Positions 28,366 through 39,900 of a stretch of 64,000 nucleotides of DNA are shown here, one piece after another; the stretch's first letter is position 1, and each line of letters starts with the position of its first letter. The DNA is taken from positions 1-64,000 of the forward strand of contig JAUMXY010000006.1 in the NCBI GenBank assembly GCA_030528885.1, read 5' to 3'. Made by a program: the position numbers and the translations under genes. The notes beneath the pieces were generated by a model. That model did no database searches and had not been told where the DNA came from. It saw only the letters and a program-made list of their open reading frames with translations. The DNA is from Bacteroidales bacterium (GTDB lineage Bacteria; Bacteroidota; Bacteroidia; Bacteroidales; Bacteroidaceae).

Positions 28366-31300
28366 TTACAGGTTAATCTTCACTCCAAGAGAGAAGCTAC
28401 GACCTGGAGACAAGAGACCTCGATCGATTCCCATACCCATCACGGCATTAGACTGGGCAAACTCTGGGTCTGAACCAAGATACTTGGTGATAGTGAAGAG
28501 ATTATTGCCTGCTGCCCAGAGGGTAATTCCCTGCAGATATGCACTCTGCACAGGAATGCGATAGCTGAGCGTTACATTTTTAAGTTTCAAGTATGAACCG
28601 TCTTCAATCCAGCGGTCAGAGAATCGGCTATTACCCATTTCATCAAGGAACGATGCACGTGGCACGTCTGTAACTTGTCCATCATGTGTCCAACGGGCCA
28701 GCATAGATGTTGTCTGATTGTAGAAATAAGAACCTGACTCTATGATTGAACGCTGATAATTGTAAAGATCTGCGCCAAGCGAGTAGTTGAACGAAGCAGA
28801 GAAAGTTAAGTTCTTCCAAGAGAGCTGGGTTGAGAAGTTACCATAAACATCGGGGTGCGGATTGCCTATCACCTGCATGTCATTCTTGTCTATGCAGTTG
28901 TCTTCTACGACTTCCACAAACTTCATATCACCTGCCTTGAAATACTGCTGCGCACCAGTCTCGGTCTTCTGATACAACCCTGCTGCGCTAGCTGCTTCTG
29001 CAGTGGAAAGCACTCCATCTGTCTTGTATCCATAGAACAGACCTGCAGCAGAACCCACCTGATTGATGATGGTTGCATTATAAAGGTCTGACGTCACAGA
29101 CTGCTTGCCTGCAGGCAGTCTCTTCACCTCATTTTTGTAATGCCCAACAGAAGCTGCCAATGACCATTTCCAGTCTTTCGTCTCAAGCACCTTGAGATTT
29201 GCACTCACGTCAAAGCCTTCGTTATGAACGCGTCCGTCATTAATCCAATTAGTCTCAAGACCTGACACATAAGACAAGGTGCCAAGAGAAAGAAGATTGT
29301 ATGTGTTAGCATTGAAATAGTTTGCTGAAAGCCATAGACGGTTCTGGAAGAATGAGCCTTGAACACCTACCGTAAAACGAGCCGTGGTTTCCCACTGCAA
29401 CTTGGTGTTACCAATGTTTGCCATCGTAATGCCGGTAAGGCTGTTGAACATCTTGCCAGCAACGAAGTATGAACGAGAAGCAATGCTATTGATATCGTCA
29501 TTGCCAAGAAGGTCGAAACCGGCATTCAGTTTCAGATAATTCACATTTCGGTTTGGAGTGAACCACTTCTCGTTAGTCAGCACCCAAGCACCTTCTACTG
29601 ATGGGAAGAAGCCAAAAGCATAGTTGCCAATCTTCACTCCATCTTCTGCATCCACACCAAACTTACTTGAGCCATCCATTGCGATAGACGCAGAAAGGTA
29701 ATAGCGCTCCAAGTAATTATAGTCGGCAGCAAGATAATAGGTCAAGTTCACATCTTCATTATCAAAGCCATCTGTCTGCTTGTAGTTAAGAGAAGAAGAC
29801 ATGTTTGGCGTCTTGTCATTGCCTGTATCGTATCCAACCTGAGTGTTTAGACGATATGTATCGCGCATATAACGGAAACCGCCTTTAGCAGAAAGGAGAT
29901 GTCCTTGATAACGATGCTTGTAACTGAGATTGAGGTCATTCATAAGTGTAATCTGACGACCTGCAAGTGCACTTGCACAGTTCTCAACAGAGCCAATGCC
30001 ATCTACTTCATAGCTGGGCACACCATTGGTTGGCAAATAATAATTCTCATCGGTATTTACTAATTGGAATGCAAAATGATCGGCCAATGTCCAAGACTTA
30101 TTGATATTCCATGATGGAGCAATAGCCAGAGACACCATACGGTTGCCAAAATAGTTCTTGTTCTGACCTTCGCCGTTCTGCAAAATAGCCAAAGGATTAG
30201 CAAGAGAGGTGGTATAGTCACTGCGCGAAGTAACTACATCTGACAGATAATCATCCGCCTCTGCCAAATAACCAGAAATATTCCCGTTAGTATCGTAAGC
30301 ATAAGGAGAAAGGAAAGGAGACTTAATCAAGGAGAGGAATGCAGGAGAAGAAATGATTCCATCCGTCACATTTTCTTTCACACCATCGTCACGCATATTG
30401 CGGGTGACGTCTGAATAAGCGGCATCAAAACGAACATTGAGATCACGAGTCAATTTCAAATCAGAGTTAAGACGAAGATTGAATCGTGAAAAAGAGAAGT
30501 CTTCCAAAGTCGCATCAGCCCCGGCATAACCAACAGACAGATTATAATTTGCCACATCGTCACCACCCTGCACATTGATGCTATAGCTTTGAGTGAAGGC
30601 TTCTTTGTATACTTTGTCACTCCATTGCGTTGAATTGTGGTACATATTATAATAATAGTAATTCGGATCTGTCTGCAAGAACTTGAAAGAATTACTCTTT
30701 GTACCTGTCGTTCCTATCAACTCTGAAGCATATACACGGAATTGTTCTGCATTCATCATATCAGACAAACGTGGGGTGAGTTCATAACTTCCACCTATAC
30801 TCACGTCAATCTTGGTTGCCATTGACTTATTGCGCTTCGTCTCGATAAGAAGAACACCATTGGCTCCTTTTGCGCCATAAATTGCTGTGCCATTCTTCAG
30901 TACGGTCATTTTCTCAATATCCTCCACCATTATTCCTGCGAGAATATTGTTGAAGAAGCCATCATGAAGAGATGGAGAGCCATACTGCATGTTTTGGATG
31001 ACACCATCAACAACAATGAGGGGCTGAGCATTGCTGTTAAGTGAATTTATACCATTCATCAGCATTTTCACTCCCTGAGCTGGCTGTCCGCCACGCATCG
31101 CTGTCAGCATATCCCCACCCAAATGACGCTGAATCTGGTTGTCAACAGATAAATCATTGTTGTCATGGGTAACAAGAGCTGTTTTTGCGCTTGTCGCTAA
31201 AGTCTGCTTTGAATAAATCTCTCCAAACTTTGACGAATACATCTTCACCTCACCAACCTCATGGCTCTTGCCTACAGGCTGTTGCACCATCGTGTAACCT

Positions 31301-31545
31301 TCTGCAACAAACAGCAAAGATGTCGCATGTGCAGGAAGTTTAATGGTATACTCACCCTTGTCATCTGTCATGGCTGCATATTGAGGATCATTATATGCCT
31401 GTACCTGCACACCAGCTGCAGGCATGTTGGTGGCTGCATCAACCACCTTGCCCTTCACTTCTGCCAGTTCTTGCGCGTTTAGGCCAAGAACCAACAATGA
31501 AGAATGAAGAACTGAAATTGCTATTACTAATATTGAACGTTTCAT
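28366..31545 (-). CDS. SusC-family TonB-dependent transporter (pair 2)
   Basis: A 1059-residue outer-membrane transporter: signal peptide, N-terminal carboxypeptidase-regulatory-like domain (about 28-110, VKGKVVDA), plug domain (QPLIVVDGVIQNMQYG, YGAKGANGVLLIETK) and a long beta-barrel ending in an aromatic-rich strand (FSLGVKINL). Its start overlaps the stop of the FAS1 gene 31542-33218 (ATGA), which implies translational coupling. Less similar to the SusC of pair 1 than expected from a recent duplication. Substrate unknown; see promoter R2 for the link to the xylan regulon. Confidence 0.93.
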   Translation of the reverse strand: MKRSILVIAISVLHSSLLVLGLNAQELAEVKGKVVDAATNMPAAGVQVQAYNDPQYAAMTDDKGEYTIKLPAHATSLLFVAEGYTMVQQPVGKSHEVGEVKMYSSKFGEIYSKQTLATSAKTALVTHDNNDLSVDNQIQRHLGGDMLTAMRGGQPAQGVKMLMNGINSLNSNAQPLIVVDGVIQNMQYGSPSLHDGFFNNILAGIMVEDIEKMTVLKNGTAIYGAKGANGVLLIETKRNKSMATKIDVSIGGSYELTPRLSDMMNAEQFRVYASELIGTTGTKSNSFKFLQTDPNYYYYNMYHNSTQWSDKVYKEAFTQSYSINVQGGDDVANYNLSVGYAGADATLEDFSFSRFNLRLNSDLKLTRDLNVRFDAAYSDVTRNMRDDGVKENVTDGIISSPAFLSLIKSPFLSPYAYDTNGNISGYLAEADDYLSDVVTSRSDYTTSLANPLAILQNGEGQNKNYFGNRMVSLAIAPSWNINKSWTLADHFAFQLVNTDENYYLPTNGVPSYEVDGIGSVENCASALAGRQITLMNDLNLSYKHRYQGHLLSAKGGFRYMRDTYRLNTQVGYDTGNDKTPNMSSSLNYKQTDGFDNEDVNLTYYLAADYNYLERYYLSASIAMDGSSKFGVDAEDGVKIGNYAFGFFPSVEGAWVLTNEKWFTPNRNVNYLKLNAGFDLLGNDDINSIASRSYFVAGKMFNSLTGITMANIGNTKLQWETTARFTVGVQGSFFQNRLWLSANYFNANTYNLLSLGTLSYVSGLETNWINDGRVHNEGFDVSANLKVLETKDWKWSLAASVGHYKNEVKRLPAGKQSVTSDLYNATIINQVGSAAGLFYGYKTDGVLSTAEAASAAGLYQKTETGAQQYFKAGDMKFVEVVEDNCIDKNDMQVIGNPHPDVYGNFSTQLSWKNLTFSASFNYSLGADLYNYQRSIIESGSYFYNQTTSMLARWTHDGQVTDVPRASFLDEMGNSRFSDRWIEDGSYLKLKNVTLSYRIPVQSAYLQGITLWAAGNNLFTITKYLGSDPEFAQSNAVMGMGIDRGLLSPGRSFSLGVKINL

Positions 31546-33218
31546 TTTTGCGCCTCCTTCCTTGTGGTTGTTTCCTTTACAACAATAGCGTCTTCATCAG
31601 AAACGGGTTTGAGGTAGATACAATCAAGATACATGTCACGAGAATACGATGTTTGGCGATTGGCAATGCTACACTTTAGCTGCAGACTAACAGTTGCATC
31701 TTGCTGCTGATAGTTGCATACGGGGAATGTAAACCGGCCAATCACAACAGTATCGACACAATAAGGATTATTTGTCATTTCCTCATCATAATTAACAGTC
31801 TTGTTTTCACCATTTTCGTCAACATAATTGAGCACGGCCTTGAATTTGTTTTTCTTGAAATCCTTAGAGAAAGCATTGCTCACAGTTTTAGGCAGAATGA
31901 CAGCACAAATATCATACGTACCAGACAATGTGTTACGAATCTCAAAGGTCGCCGTCCAATTGCTTGTACTGTTGCGTTTCGTTATGGCCACATAACCATT
32001 CCCTGAAATACTATCTCCGATAGCTTGGCGGTAATCAAAAGTACAATCCTTATAATCAATGATGTTTGCTTCACGCTCACCTTGAGTAATGATAGGACGG
32101 AAATAGAGGTCTTCTGGAGTGAATGGCCACTCTTTCATTCTATAAATGTATCCATTTGAACACAGAAGCGAATCCTTAATATTGGCAGGATCCATCAAAC
32201 CTCCTGCCTCAAATGGTTTATAAAACACATGATAAGGCCATTCCGCTGGAGAAAAGGATGTTGAGAAGATTGAGTCTTGTTCTGAGCGTTGTGTATTTCT
32301 GTTGAAGATTAAATCGCGCGCAAGTGATACACATGTCCAATATTCAGAAATGGAATCGGCTTTCTCCAATGCGCCGAAATTGAAATACTTGGACGCTTCA
32401 GCATATACAGGTTCCCAAGTTGCCTTGTCGGGAACTAACATCGCGAAAGTTGAGTCTTCTGAAATTATTTGATCGAAAACACGGAACAAGGCATTTTCTT
32501 TTACCATTACAGAATCTGAGTACACTTTTTCTCCATCAACAATACCAGCCTGAATGGACTTGTCTTCATCTAACTCTTGTCTTTCGAAATGTTTCAAGAA
32601 TGCACCAATATGGTCAAACTCATCCATCGATGTCAAACCTTCATATATATTATATGTATATTGAGCATCATCATCCACAACATGCAAAAGGCCATTGGTT
32701 GCAGGAATATTGAAACAGTCGGAGACAACTGAAGCATTATAGATGGAACGTGTACCCAACTCAAGAAACTTATCATTCAGCATCTTAACATTCTCACTCG
32801 TCAAAGAATTCATATTATACAAATTATGAGCAATATGATTCATTACGAAATGCTGACTAACGGAAGAATCTCCCTTCTCTGTCTGACAGAGCGACAGAAG
32901 AGAATCCACATTGAAAGTTCCATTCAATGGAGCCCAAACGGTCAATGTCTGATCTGCATCAAGCAAATCTGCATACGTCACATTTGTTCGATGGTTATTA
33001 TTATATATATGTGTTACTTTGAGCAGAGACAGGAAATCACTCAATTGAGGATTCTCCTCCACTAACTGAAGAAGCGAAGAAGTCCCATTACTGCCAGCAA
33101 CATCATAATGTTCATTCCATGCATCAGAGCAGGAGAGAGCCATTCCCCCTACTCCTCCTAAAGGCAGAACTACCAAGCTAATGAACTTGATGTATTTTTT
33201 TATTTTATTTGTATTCAT
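31542..33218 (-). CDS. FAS1 (fasciclin)-domain lipoprotein C
   Basis: A 558-residue lipoprotein (LSCSDAWNEHYD near residue 30) with FAS1-type segments. The first (about 45-180) contains TLTVWAPLNGTFNVDSLL and ends ATNGLLHVVDD; the second (about 200-340) contains FAMLVPDKATWEPVY. The C-terminal about 150 residues form a beta-sandwich. It lies between FAS1-B and SusC2 in one operon. FAS1 domains mediate adhesion in eukaryotes; in Bacteroidetes they accompany SusCD pairs and may act as extra surface binding proteins, which is inference. Confidence 0.8.
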   Translation of the reverse strand: MNTNKIKKYIKFISLVVLPLGGVGGMALSCSDAWNEHYDVAGSNGTSSLLQLVEENPQLSDFLSLLKVTHIYNNNHRTNVTYADLLDADQTLTVWAPLNGTFNVDSLLSLCQTEKGDSSVSQHFVMNHIAHNLYNMNSLTSENVKMLNDKFLELGTRSIYNASVVSDCFNIPATNGLLHVVDDDAQYTYNIYEGLTSMDEFDHIGAFLKHFERQELDEDKSIQAGIVDGEKVYSDSVMVKENALFRVFDQIISEDSTFAMLVPDKATWEPVYAEASKYFNFGALEKADSISEYWTCVSLARDLIFNRNTQRSEQDSIFSTSFSPAEWPYHVFYKPFEAGGLMDPANIKDSLLCSNGYIYRMKEWPFTPEDLYFRPIITQGEREANIIDYKDCTFDYRQAIGDSISGNGYVAITKRNSTSNWTATFEIRNTLSGTYDICAVILPKTVSNAFSKDFKKNKFKAVLNYVDENGENKTVNYDEEMTNNPYCVDTVVIGRFTFPVCNYQQQDATVSLQLKCSIANRQTSYSRDMYLDCIYLKPVSDEDAIVVKETTTRKEAQK

Positions 33219-33271
33219 ATTTTACTTTTTTAGATTAACACCCTTTATTTAAGAGCATCGCCACATCCTTC

Positions 33272-35251
33272 TTAATGGGTGTCCTCTGCTGTTAAACCAG
33301 CATAGACGCTCTTGGGACAAAACTCAAAATAATTAATTGGAAGTTCTGCTTCCGCGTTCTCAATAACAAGCTTGATGCGCAACCAATACTCCTTGTTAGG
33401 ATCAAGAGCCTGAGTAGTCAGAATTTTACGATATTTACCATTATTGGCACGCAAGTTTTCTGAACCTCCTTGATTCCAAGAATCCATATCTTTCATATAG
33501 CCGCGGTTATGCATGGCTTTGTCTATGGCCCTATTCTCCTCTGTATCCTCCGTATCTGCAATCCAGCCGATGCTTGGGTCGCCGCCCCAAATACGGAAAT
33601 CAATAGGAAGTCCCATAGGCTGCATATTGTCTTTCTCACCAAAATAAATTTGTACAACACCACGGTCATTACCTGCACCATACGCAAAACGAATCTCATA
33701 AGTGTTAGCTGGAACAGGAGGCAGTTTAAATGACACATCAAACTGACCAATAAGGTCTACGGCATCAGAATAAGTCGCCATCCAAACTCCACGTTCACGA
33801 AGCGCCAACGTTGGAATAATGCCATGGAAATCCCAACCATCTACCTGCTTAAAACCTGTCAAATGCTGGCCATTAGTATTACCACGAGCACCAGCGTTCA
33901 AGAACTCGGGAGACATGGTCACAACATTCCAACGAATTCGGTCATTGAACACAACATCTCGAGTCTCTTCATTGTAAGTCAACACATTATCAATATAATG
34001 ATAAATACCATTCAATGCTTGCTGATTAAGTGTATCAACAGGGAGACCTGCCTCTGCTAGATCCTGATCGTGTATGGTTTTCATTTCTGTAGGAGTATAA
34101 ACCTTAGTACCACGTACGGAAAATCTGCTTGCAACACCTTTTCTATTGATAAAAAGTCCTTCAGAAGGTGAAGACATTTTCATAACAGTGCCAGGCATCA
34201 TGGTAGTATACCAGTCTGTACAGTCTATCAGATTGGGCATTGCACAAGTTGTCTTATAATCAATACCACTTTCCGAAATTGTAAAGTCATTGATTGCCCC
34301 ATAATACGGCAAAAGATGGTAGGCAATAAAACGGTTCAACGGATTTTTACGATTCGTCCAGTCTTCATCATAAAGTCCTGCATCTTCGGGATACATCTTG
34401 TCATAGACATCCTTAGCATAGGCTTTCAAGTCATCAAGATTATGAATACCCGCCTCTGCAAACACCTTATTTGTCTCAACAAGAGCAGTAAAACGTTTCA
34501 TTCTATTAGCAGGGTAATACATCCTGTATTCTGCGCCTGTTCTATGGAATGGAATTCCCTTATTAACAGAATCAGGATCACAGTAATATGTATTATCTAT
34601 ATACTCATACAAGCTATCATTCAATCCCGTCAATGTCAACGCAGAAGTAAAAAGTGATATATTTTTATCTTCAAGCAACAATTCTGGCAGATATGCGCTT
34701 GATGGTTGAATAACCCGATTCAAAGTGTGTACAACACCATTTTCAACGGAATCATCGCGAACCACTAATTTAGAAGCCATATTGACATAATACATCACAT
34801 TGCCTCCTTCTACAGCATCGCTATCACAGGAGAATGTCAAGAATCTCTCGTTCATGTTGGCAGTGGGTATTTTACCATCACTGAGATCTGTGGTGAAATA
34901 AGTCTCGGCTATAATATGATTCCACGACAACGTATCGCATTCTTCTTTGGTCAACTCTTCCACACTGCTAAATCCACGCTCTTTCAAATATTGAGCCATC
35001 GCTTCATTTGTTGGAGCCAAGCAGGTATATGTACCATAGGTAGCCATCATACCATATAAACCTGAACGTTGTAACACCTTTGTGAAATCGCTGAATTGTT
35101 CTGGGCGATTATCCAAATAATCACTCACCATCTCACCTGTAAAAGTATAATAGTTCTCTGCATCAGGCTCGTCAGAACAGCTTGTAAAAGCTTGCAAAGC
35201 ACCGAAAAACATTAAACCAACAAGTGATTTATATATACTTTTCCCTTTCAT
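33272..35251 (-). CDS. FAS1 (fasciclin)-domain lipoprotein B
   Basis: A 659-residue lipoprotein (FTSCSDEPD near residue 25) with a first FAS1 domain (about 40-190, GTYTCLAPTNEAMAQYL and GVVHTLNRVI), a second, more divergent one (about 195-430, ending GIYHYIDNVL) and a C-terminal beta-sandwich of about 200 residues ending INYFEFCPKS. It starts 5 bp after SusD1 and precedes FAS1-C by 53 bp. Probably a surface accessory to the SusCD pairs. Confidence 0.8.
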   Translation of the reverse strand: MKGKSIYKSLVGLMFFGALQAFTSCSDEPDAENYYTFTGEMVSDYLDNRPEQFSDFTKVLQRSGLYGMMATYGTYTCLAPTNEAMAQYLKERGFSSVEELTKEECDTLSWNHIIAETYFTTDLSDGKIPTANMNERFLTFSCDSDAVEGGNVMYYVNMASKLVVRDDSVENGVVHTLNRVIQPSSAYLPELLLEDKNISLFTSALTLTGLNDSLYEYIDNTYYCDPDSVNKGIPFHRTGAEYRMYYPANRMKRFTALVETNKVFAEAGIHNLDDLKAYAKDVYDKMYPEDAGLYDEDWTNRKNPLNRFIAYHLLPYYGAINDFTISESGIDYKTTCAMPNLIDCTDWYTTMMPGTVMKMSSPSEGLFINRKGVASRFSVRGTKVYTPTEMKTIHDQDLAEAGLPVDTLNQQALNGIYHYIDNVLTYNEETRDVVFNDRIRWNVVTMSPEFLNAGARGNTNGQHLTGFKQVDGWDFHGIIPTLALRERGVWMATYSDAVDLIGQFDVSFKLPPVPANTYEIRFAYGAGNDRGVVQIYFGEKDNMQPMGLPIDFRIWGGDPSIGWIADTEDTEENRAIDKAMHNRGYMKDMDSWNQGGSENLRANNGKYRKILTTQALDPNKEYWLRIKLVIENAEAELPINYFEFCPKSVYAGLTAEDTH

Positions 35252-35256
35252 ACTTC

Positions 35257-36975
35257 TTAGAAATTTTGTTCAGTATTATCTGTTACATAAGCAGGATTCT
35301 GAATAAGGAGCGGATTCTGCTTAAGCTCATCTCTATTATAAGGCCAATATAAAACATCCTGAGTTGAAAGTTTTATACGAATAGCACTTGTATTTTCTTG
35401 AAATTTAGGCAACACCTTATTGATTAAACGGGTGTTTTCTCCATCACGACGTGAAATACGCACAAGGTCGAACCAACGCTTACCTTCAAACATCAATTCA
35501 CGTTGACGTTCCGCAAAAAGAAGTTCTTCCATGGCTAAACGAGATGTGGCATATTCATCAAATACCAAAAGTCCCGTTGAAGAAGTTCTCTTGTTATTTG
35601 CTCGTTTCCAAACTGCGCTAATGCATGAGAAGGCGTTACGGTAATGCTGCAGCTGTTCCTCCGTCAGCGTCATACCCTCCTCAACATTTCCAGCAAGTGC
35701 AATCTCTGCTTCAGCACGCATAAGCATCACGTCAGTCAGCCTATATATAATCCAATTAGCATAGGCAGAAGAACGCACTTCGCCATTCACTGTCGGAGCA
35801 GCGCCTGTTGTTGTACTTGTGCGGAAAGAAACCGACTGATTAACATACTTTGAAATATAAATCTTATTATTTGACTCAGACATATTTTCCAAATAACGGC
35901 AATCCGTTTTTGCAAAATAATCATTCAGACCAGCATACGCGTCACTATACAAGAAAGTCGGAGCTCCTATTTGCCCAGTCTTGTTACTGCTAGATCCATA
36001 AAAACTTGAGACGGTATTATTGGCAACAGACTGATTGTTCACGAAATTCAGTTCAAAAATAGACTCAAAACTATTACCTGCACCAAAAATTTCCGTATAA
36101 GCATTACCTGCATAGTTGCTGTTACTGAGTGATTCAGAAATAAGAGGATAGATGTCATAAAGCTCTACGGTCATTGTTGTAGGGTTCTCCTCGTATTCCT
36201 TTTCATATTCCTTTATCTTTTGATTAATCACCATATCACAGCAATCAATGCATTTCTGCCAATCACCTTTCCACAAATACAAATCCGCCAACAATGCGTA
36301 ACATGCCCATCGAGTAATCCGACAAGTGTTTTCAACACTCTCTTCTCCATAACTACGCACAGCATCTTCTTTTACGGCCTCAACATCTGCAATAATGCTT
36401 TCAAGCACCGTTTCAAAAGGAGTTGCTGCTACCTGATAATTTTGGCTATCATCAATTGAAGGGCTGGTCACATAGGGCACATCGCGAAATGTACGTATCA
36501 AGTAGAAGTAACACAAAGCACGAAGGGTGGTAGCCTCTGCTATAGTTGCATCTAATTCGGAATCCGTAAAATTAGGATCGATAGCATTAACACCTGGGGC
36601 ATAGTGTATAACGGTGTTACACTGATTGATGACTTCGTAGAAACATTGCCATTTAGTATAAGCATTTGTTTCAAGAATGTTTTCTTTTAATATCTGCTGC
36701 AAAGCGTGTCCTGTACCCGATCCATTAGTCATGTTATCAGAACGCAATTCCCCCCACACAACCATTCGATTGATACAATCATTACTTTCCAAAGCTGCAT
36801 AGCAAGAATTAAGCACACTATTCACATCGGCCTCCTCTGTCCAATAGTTCTCTAGCACAATCTCATTTTGTGGCTCTATCGAGAGGAAGTCATCACAGCT
36901 GCTCAGTAATGCTTGCGATGATATTGCAAGGCACAAAAACCCCGCAAATGATTTATATATACTTTTAATTTTCAT
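35257..36975 (-). CDS. SusD/RagB-family surface lipoprotein (pair 1)
   Basis: A 572-residue lipoprotein (lipobox ending LSSC, then DDFLSIEPQNE, the classic SusD N-terminus). TPR-type helices with TTLRALCYFYLIRTFRDVPYV and a C-terminal LLFAERQRELMFEGKRWFDLVRISRRDGEN complete the family pattern. Partner of the SusC gene 12 bp upstream. Confidence 0.94.
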   Translation of the reverse strand: MKIKSIYKSFAGFLCLAISSQALLSSCDDFLSIEPQNEIVLENYWTEEADVNSVLNSCYAALESNDCINRMVVWGELRSDNMTNGSGTGHALQQILKENILETNAYTKWQCFYEVINQCNTVIHYAPGVNAIDPNFTDSELDATIAEATTLRALCYFYLIRTFRDVPYVTSPSIDDSQNYQVAATPFETVLESIIADVEAVKEDAVRSYGEESVENTCRITRWACYALLADLYLWKGDWQKCIDCCDMVINQKIKEYEKEYEENPTTMTVELYDIYPLISESLSNSNYAGNAYTEIFGAGNSFESIFELNFVNNQSVANNTVSSFYGSSSNKTGQIGAPTFLYSDAYAGLNDYFAKTDCRYLENMSESNNKIYISKYVNQSVSFRTSTTTGAAPTVNGEVRSSAYANWIIYRLTDVMLMRAEAEIALAGNVEEGMTLTEEQLQHYRNAFSCISAVWKRANNKRTSSTGLLVFDEYATSRLAMEELLFAERQRELMFEGKRWFDLVRISRRDGENTRLINKVLPKFQENTSAIRIKLSTQDVLYWPYNRDELKQNPLLIQNPAYVTDNTEQNF

Positions 36976-36987
36976 AATTAACTCTTT

Positions 36988-39900
36988 TTAGAATTGAACA
37001 GTAACGCCAAGTGTATAGGAACGCGCATTAGGGGTTCTTGCCCTATCTGTTGTTACACCGTAACTACCATAACCTACTTCTGGATCCGCGCCAGAATAGC
37101 CTGTGAGGCAGAAGATATTATTAGCACTCAGATACAGGCTGAGTTGAGAAAGTCCCCAATTTTTTATCAACTTAGGATCAAGCGAATAACTTAGCTGTGT
37201 ATAGTTAAGCCGCAAGAAAGAACCGTTTTCTACAAATCGGTCACTACCCAACCAGTTATAGCCTTCGCGATAAAGTGCACGTGGAATCATAGCATTATCG
37301 CCTTCAACACGCCAACGCCAATTAACTGCAGCAGACTGATTGTTGTTAGAGTACATATTTTCAGCCAACATACGAGCTTGATTGATAATTTTATTGCCGA
37401 TTCTGAAATTAAACTGGCTATTCAAGCTCCAACGACCGTATTGCAATCTAAAGCCCCATCCACCGGTGATTTTGGGCAAAGAACTTCCCAAGTACACAAT
37501 ATCAAGTTCATTGATGTTTCCGTCATGGTTAACATCATCATAAACGGCATCACCGCCCTTGAATTCATAAAGCGAGCTCTTATCGTTACTATCATAACAG
37601 AAAACCATCGGCGTTGTGTAACCGTTCTTGTCCACAACAACATTCCCATTCGCATCACGAGCGACAGGGGCATTCGGACCACTTACGCCAGGGACTTCCA
37701 CATCAGAATACTTACTATATTGATAAACGCCTTTATAACGGAATCCATAAATAGACCCGAAAGCATTATGTAATTGCACTCGTGTCAAATAAGAACCATT
37801 ATCCTTGCTGAAGTCGGAATTTAAAGATGCCAGAACGGTCTCGTCCATCTCAGTAATCTCATTCTTATTGTTAGCAAATGAGACGTTGAAGCCTGCACTA
37901 AACTTACCAGACTTAATGATTTCATGACCATTCACATTAAACTCCCATCCATTATTTACCATATTACCAACATTCTGATTAGCCAACACTGTAAAACCAG
38001 AAGATGTCGGAATTTTACGTTTAGGCATCAAGAGGTCGCTTGTTTTTTGGGTGTAAATATTGAAATCAGCAGTCACCTTGTTTTTCCACAACCCAAGGTC
38101 AAAACCAATATTCCACGTTTCTTTCTCTTCCCACTTCAGAGAGCTAAGGCGAATGTTCTCTGGAGCGACAGAAGTATTATTGTTGTAAGCAGGAGCATTG
38201 GCATACTTCGAGAAATACAGATATTCTCCTCCTGGCTGATTACCTACAATACCCCAACCTGGTCGTACAGAAAGCATTGATATCCATCTGAAACGTTCCA
38301 TAAATGGTTCATCGCTTACATTCCAACGGAAAGAAAGTGCAGGGAAATTACCCCATCGGCTATTGTCACCAAATTTCGTAGAACCATCACGGCGAATGCT
38401 AAAGTCTGCGATATATTTACCTTTGTATGCATAGTGAGCAGAGAAAGTCAAATACACACTACGCCACTGACCGGAACTTGTTCCCAAACCACTAACAATA
38501 CCATCCGCAAAAGACGAACTGATACCTCCTGTTGGCAATCCCCAAACTGTAGAGCTTGTTGATTTTGATGAACCATCTGTCAGCTGGAACTGAGCAAATG
38601 CCATGAAAGAGTGGTCTGTATTAGTAAAATGTGGCACAAATGTGAGTCGGTGCGTCGTTGTTATAGCAGTACTCTTGTGAGCATTAGCAGTTGTTCTATT
38701 GTTATTGGTATCAGACCAACCAGCCGTAACGAGACTTGAAGGATAGAACATATCATTGTATTTGTTGAAAATATTAAAAAGGATTTTTCCCTCATACTTC
38801 AACTGCGTCTGTTCTTCACTCACGCCTAACAAATTATATACAAGCTGGAATTCAGGCTGTATCTGATAAGTTGACTCCTCATTCTTTGCCTGTTGAGCCA
38901 GAGCGACAGGATTGACATATGTATATTGGTCACGCTGCAGCTCAGGATTACATGTTTTCAGCATATGATAGAAATCAGGTAAGTCACGCCCCAAAGCATC
39001 CTGCTCATACACAGAAAGATTTGGCATCTTCTGATAGGCAATAGTAAGCAAGTCGCTATAGTTCTTCTTGTTATTCGTATAGGTCATGTTAAAGTTCGTC
39101 ACAATCTTTATACGATCACTGACAAAGTAGTCCAAAGCGACACGGGTTGTGAAACGATCCAACTTCTGTTCTATTACCGTACCTGTCTGATGGTCATATC
39201 CTCCTGCAATGCGGAAATTAGCCTTTTCGCCACCACCAGAAAGACTGACATAATGCTTCTGCAACAAACCGTTCTGACGAATTGCCTCACGCCAATCAGT
39301 ATTATTGTTATACATTTCATATTCATTCCACGAAGTGTCATAATTGAACTCGCGGATGTTTGAAGCATCATCGCTGAGAGATGGGTTGTAATAAGCCTCT
39401 TTCATAAGCATCGTATACTGATCGCCATTCAGCAAACGTATACCTTGAGGCTGATTGGTAAGTGTTGCGCGATAAGAATACTGAACACGAGTCTTTCCAC
39501 GGGCGCCACGCTTAGTCTTTATCTCAATAACACCATTGGCACCTTGAGAACCATAGATAGCCGTACCTGCCGCATCTTTAAGCACGGAAATGCTGGCAAT
39601 ATCGTCTGGATTGACATTCAGGAGTTCAGCAAACTGATCTTCAGTAGCATTGGCATAATCGAAATTGCTGTTATAATCGCTTTCGAACACATTGCCATCC
39701 ACAACAATGAGAGGTTCGCTGTTGCCGTTGATGGAACTTACACCACGAAGGCGCATGCTTGTACCAGCACCAAGATTACCAGAGTTGCTAACGATGTCAA
39801 GTCCTGCGATACGTCCCTGCAAAGCTTCATCGACACTCGTCATAGGCAGGCCTTCAAACTCCTTCGCATCAATCATTTGATGCGCAATAGAGAGTTCTCG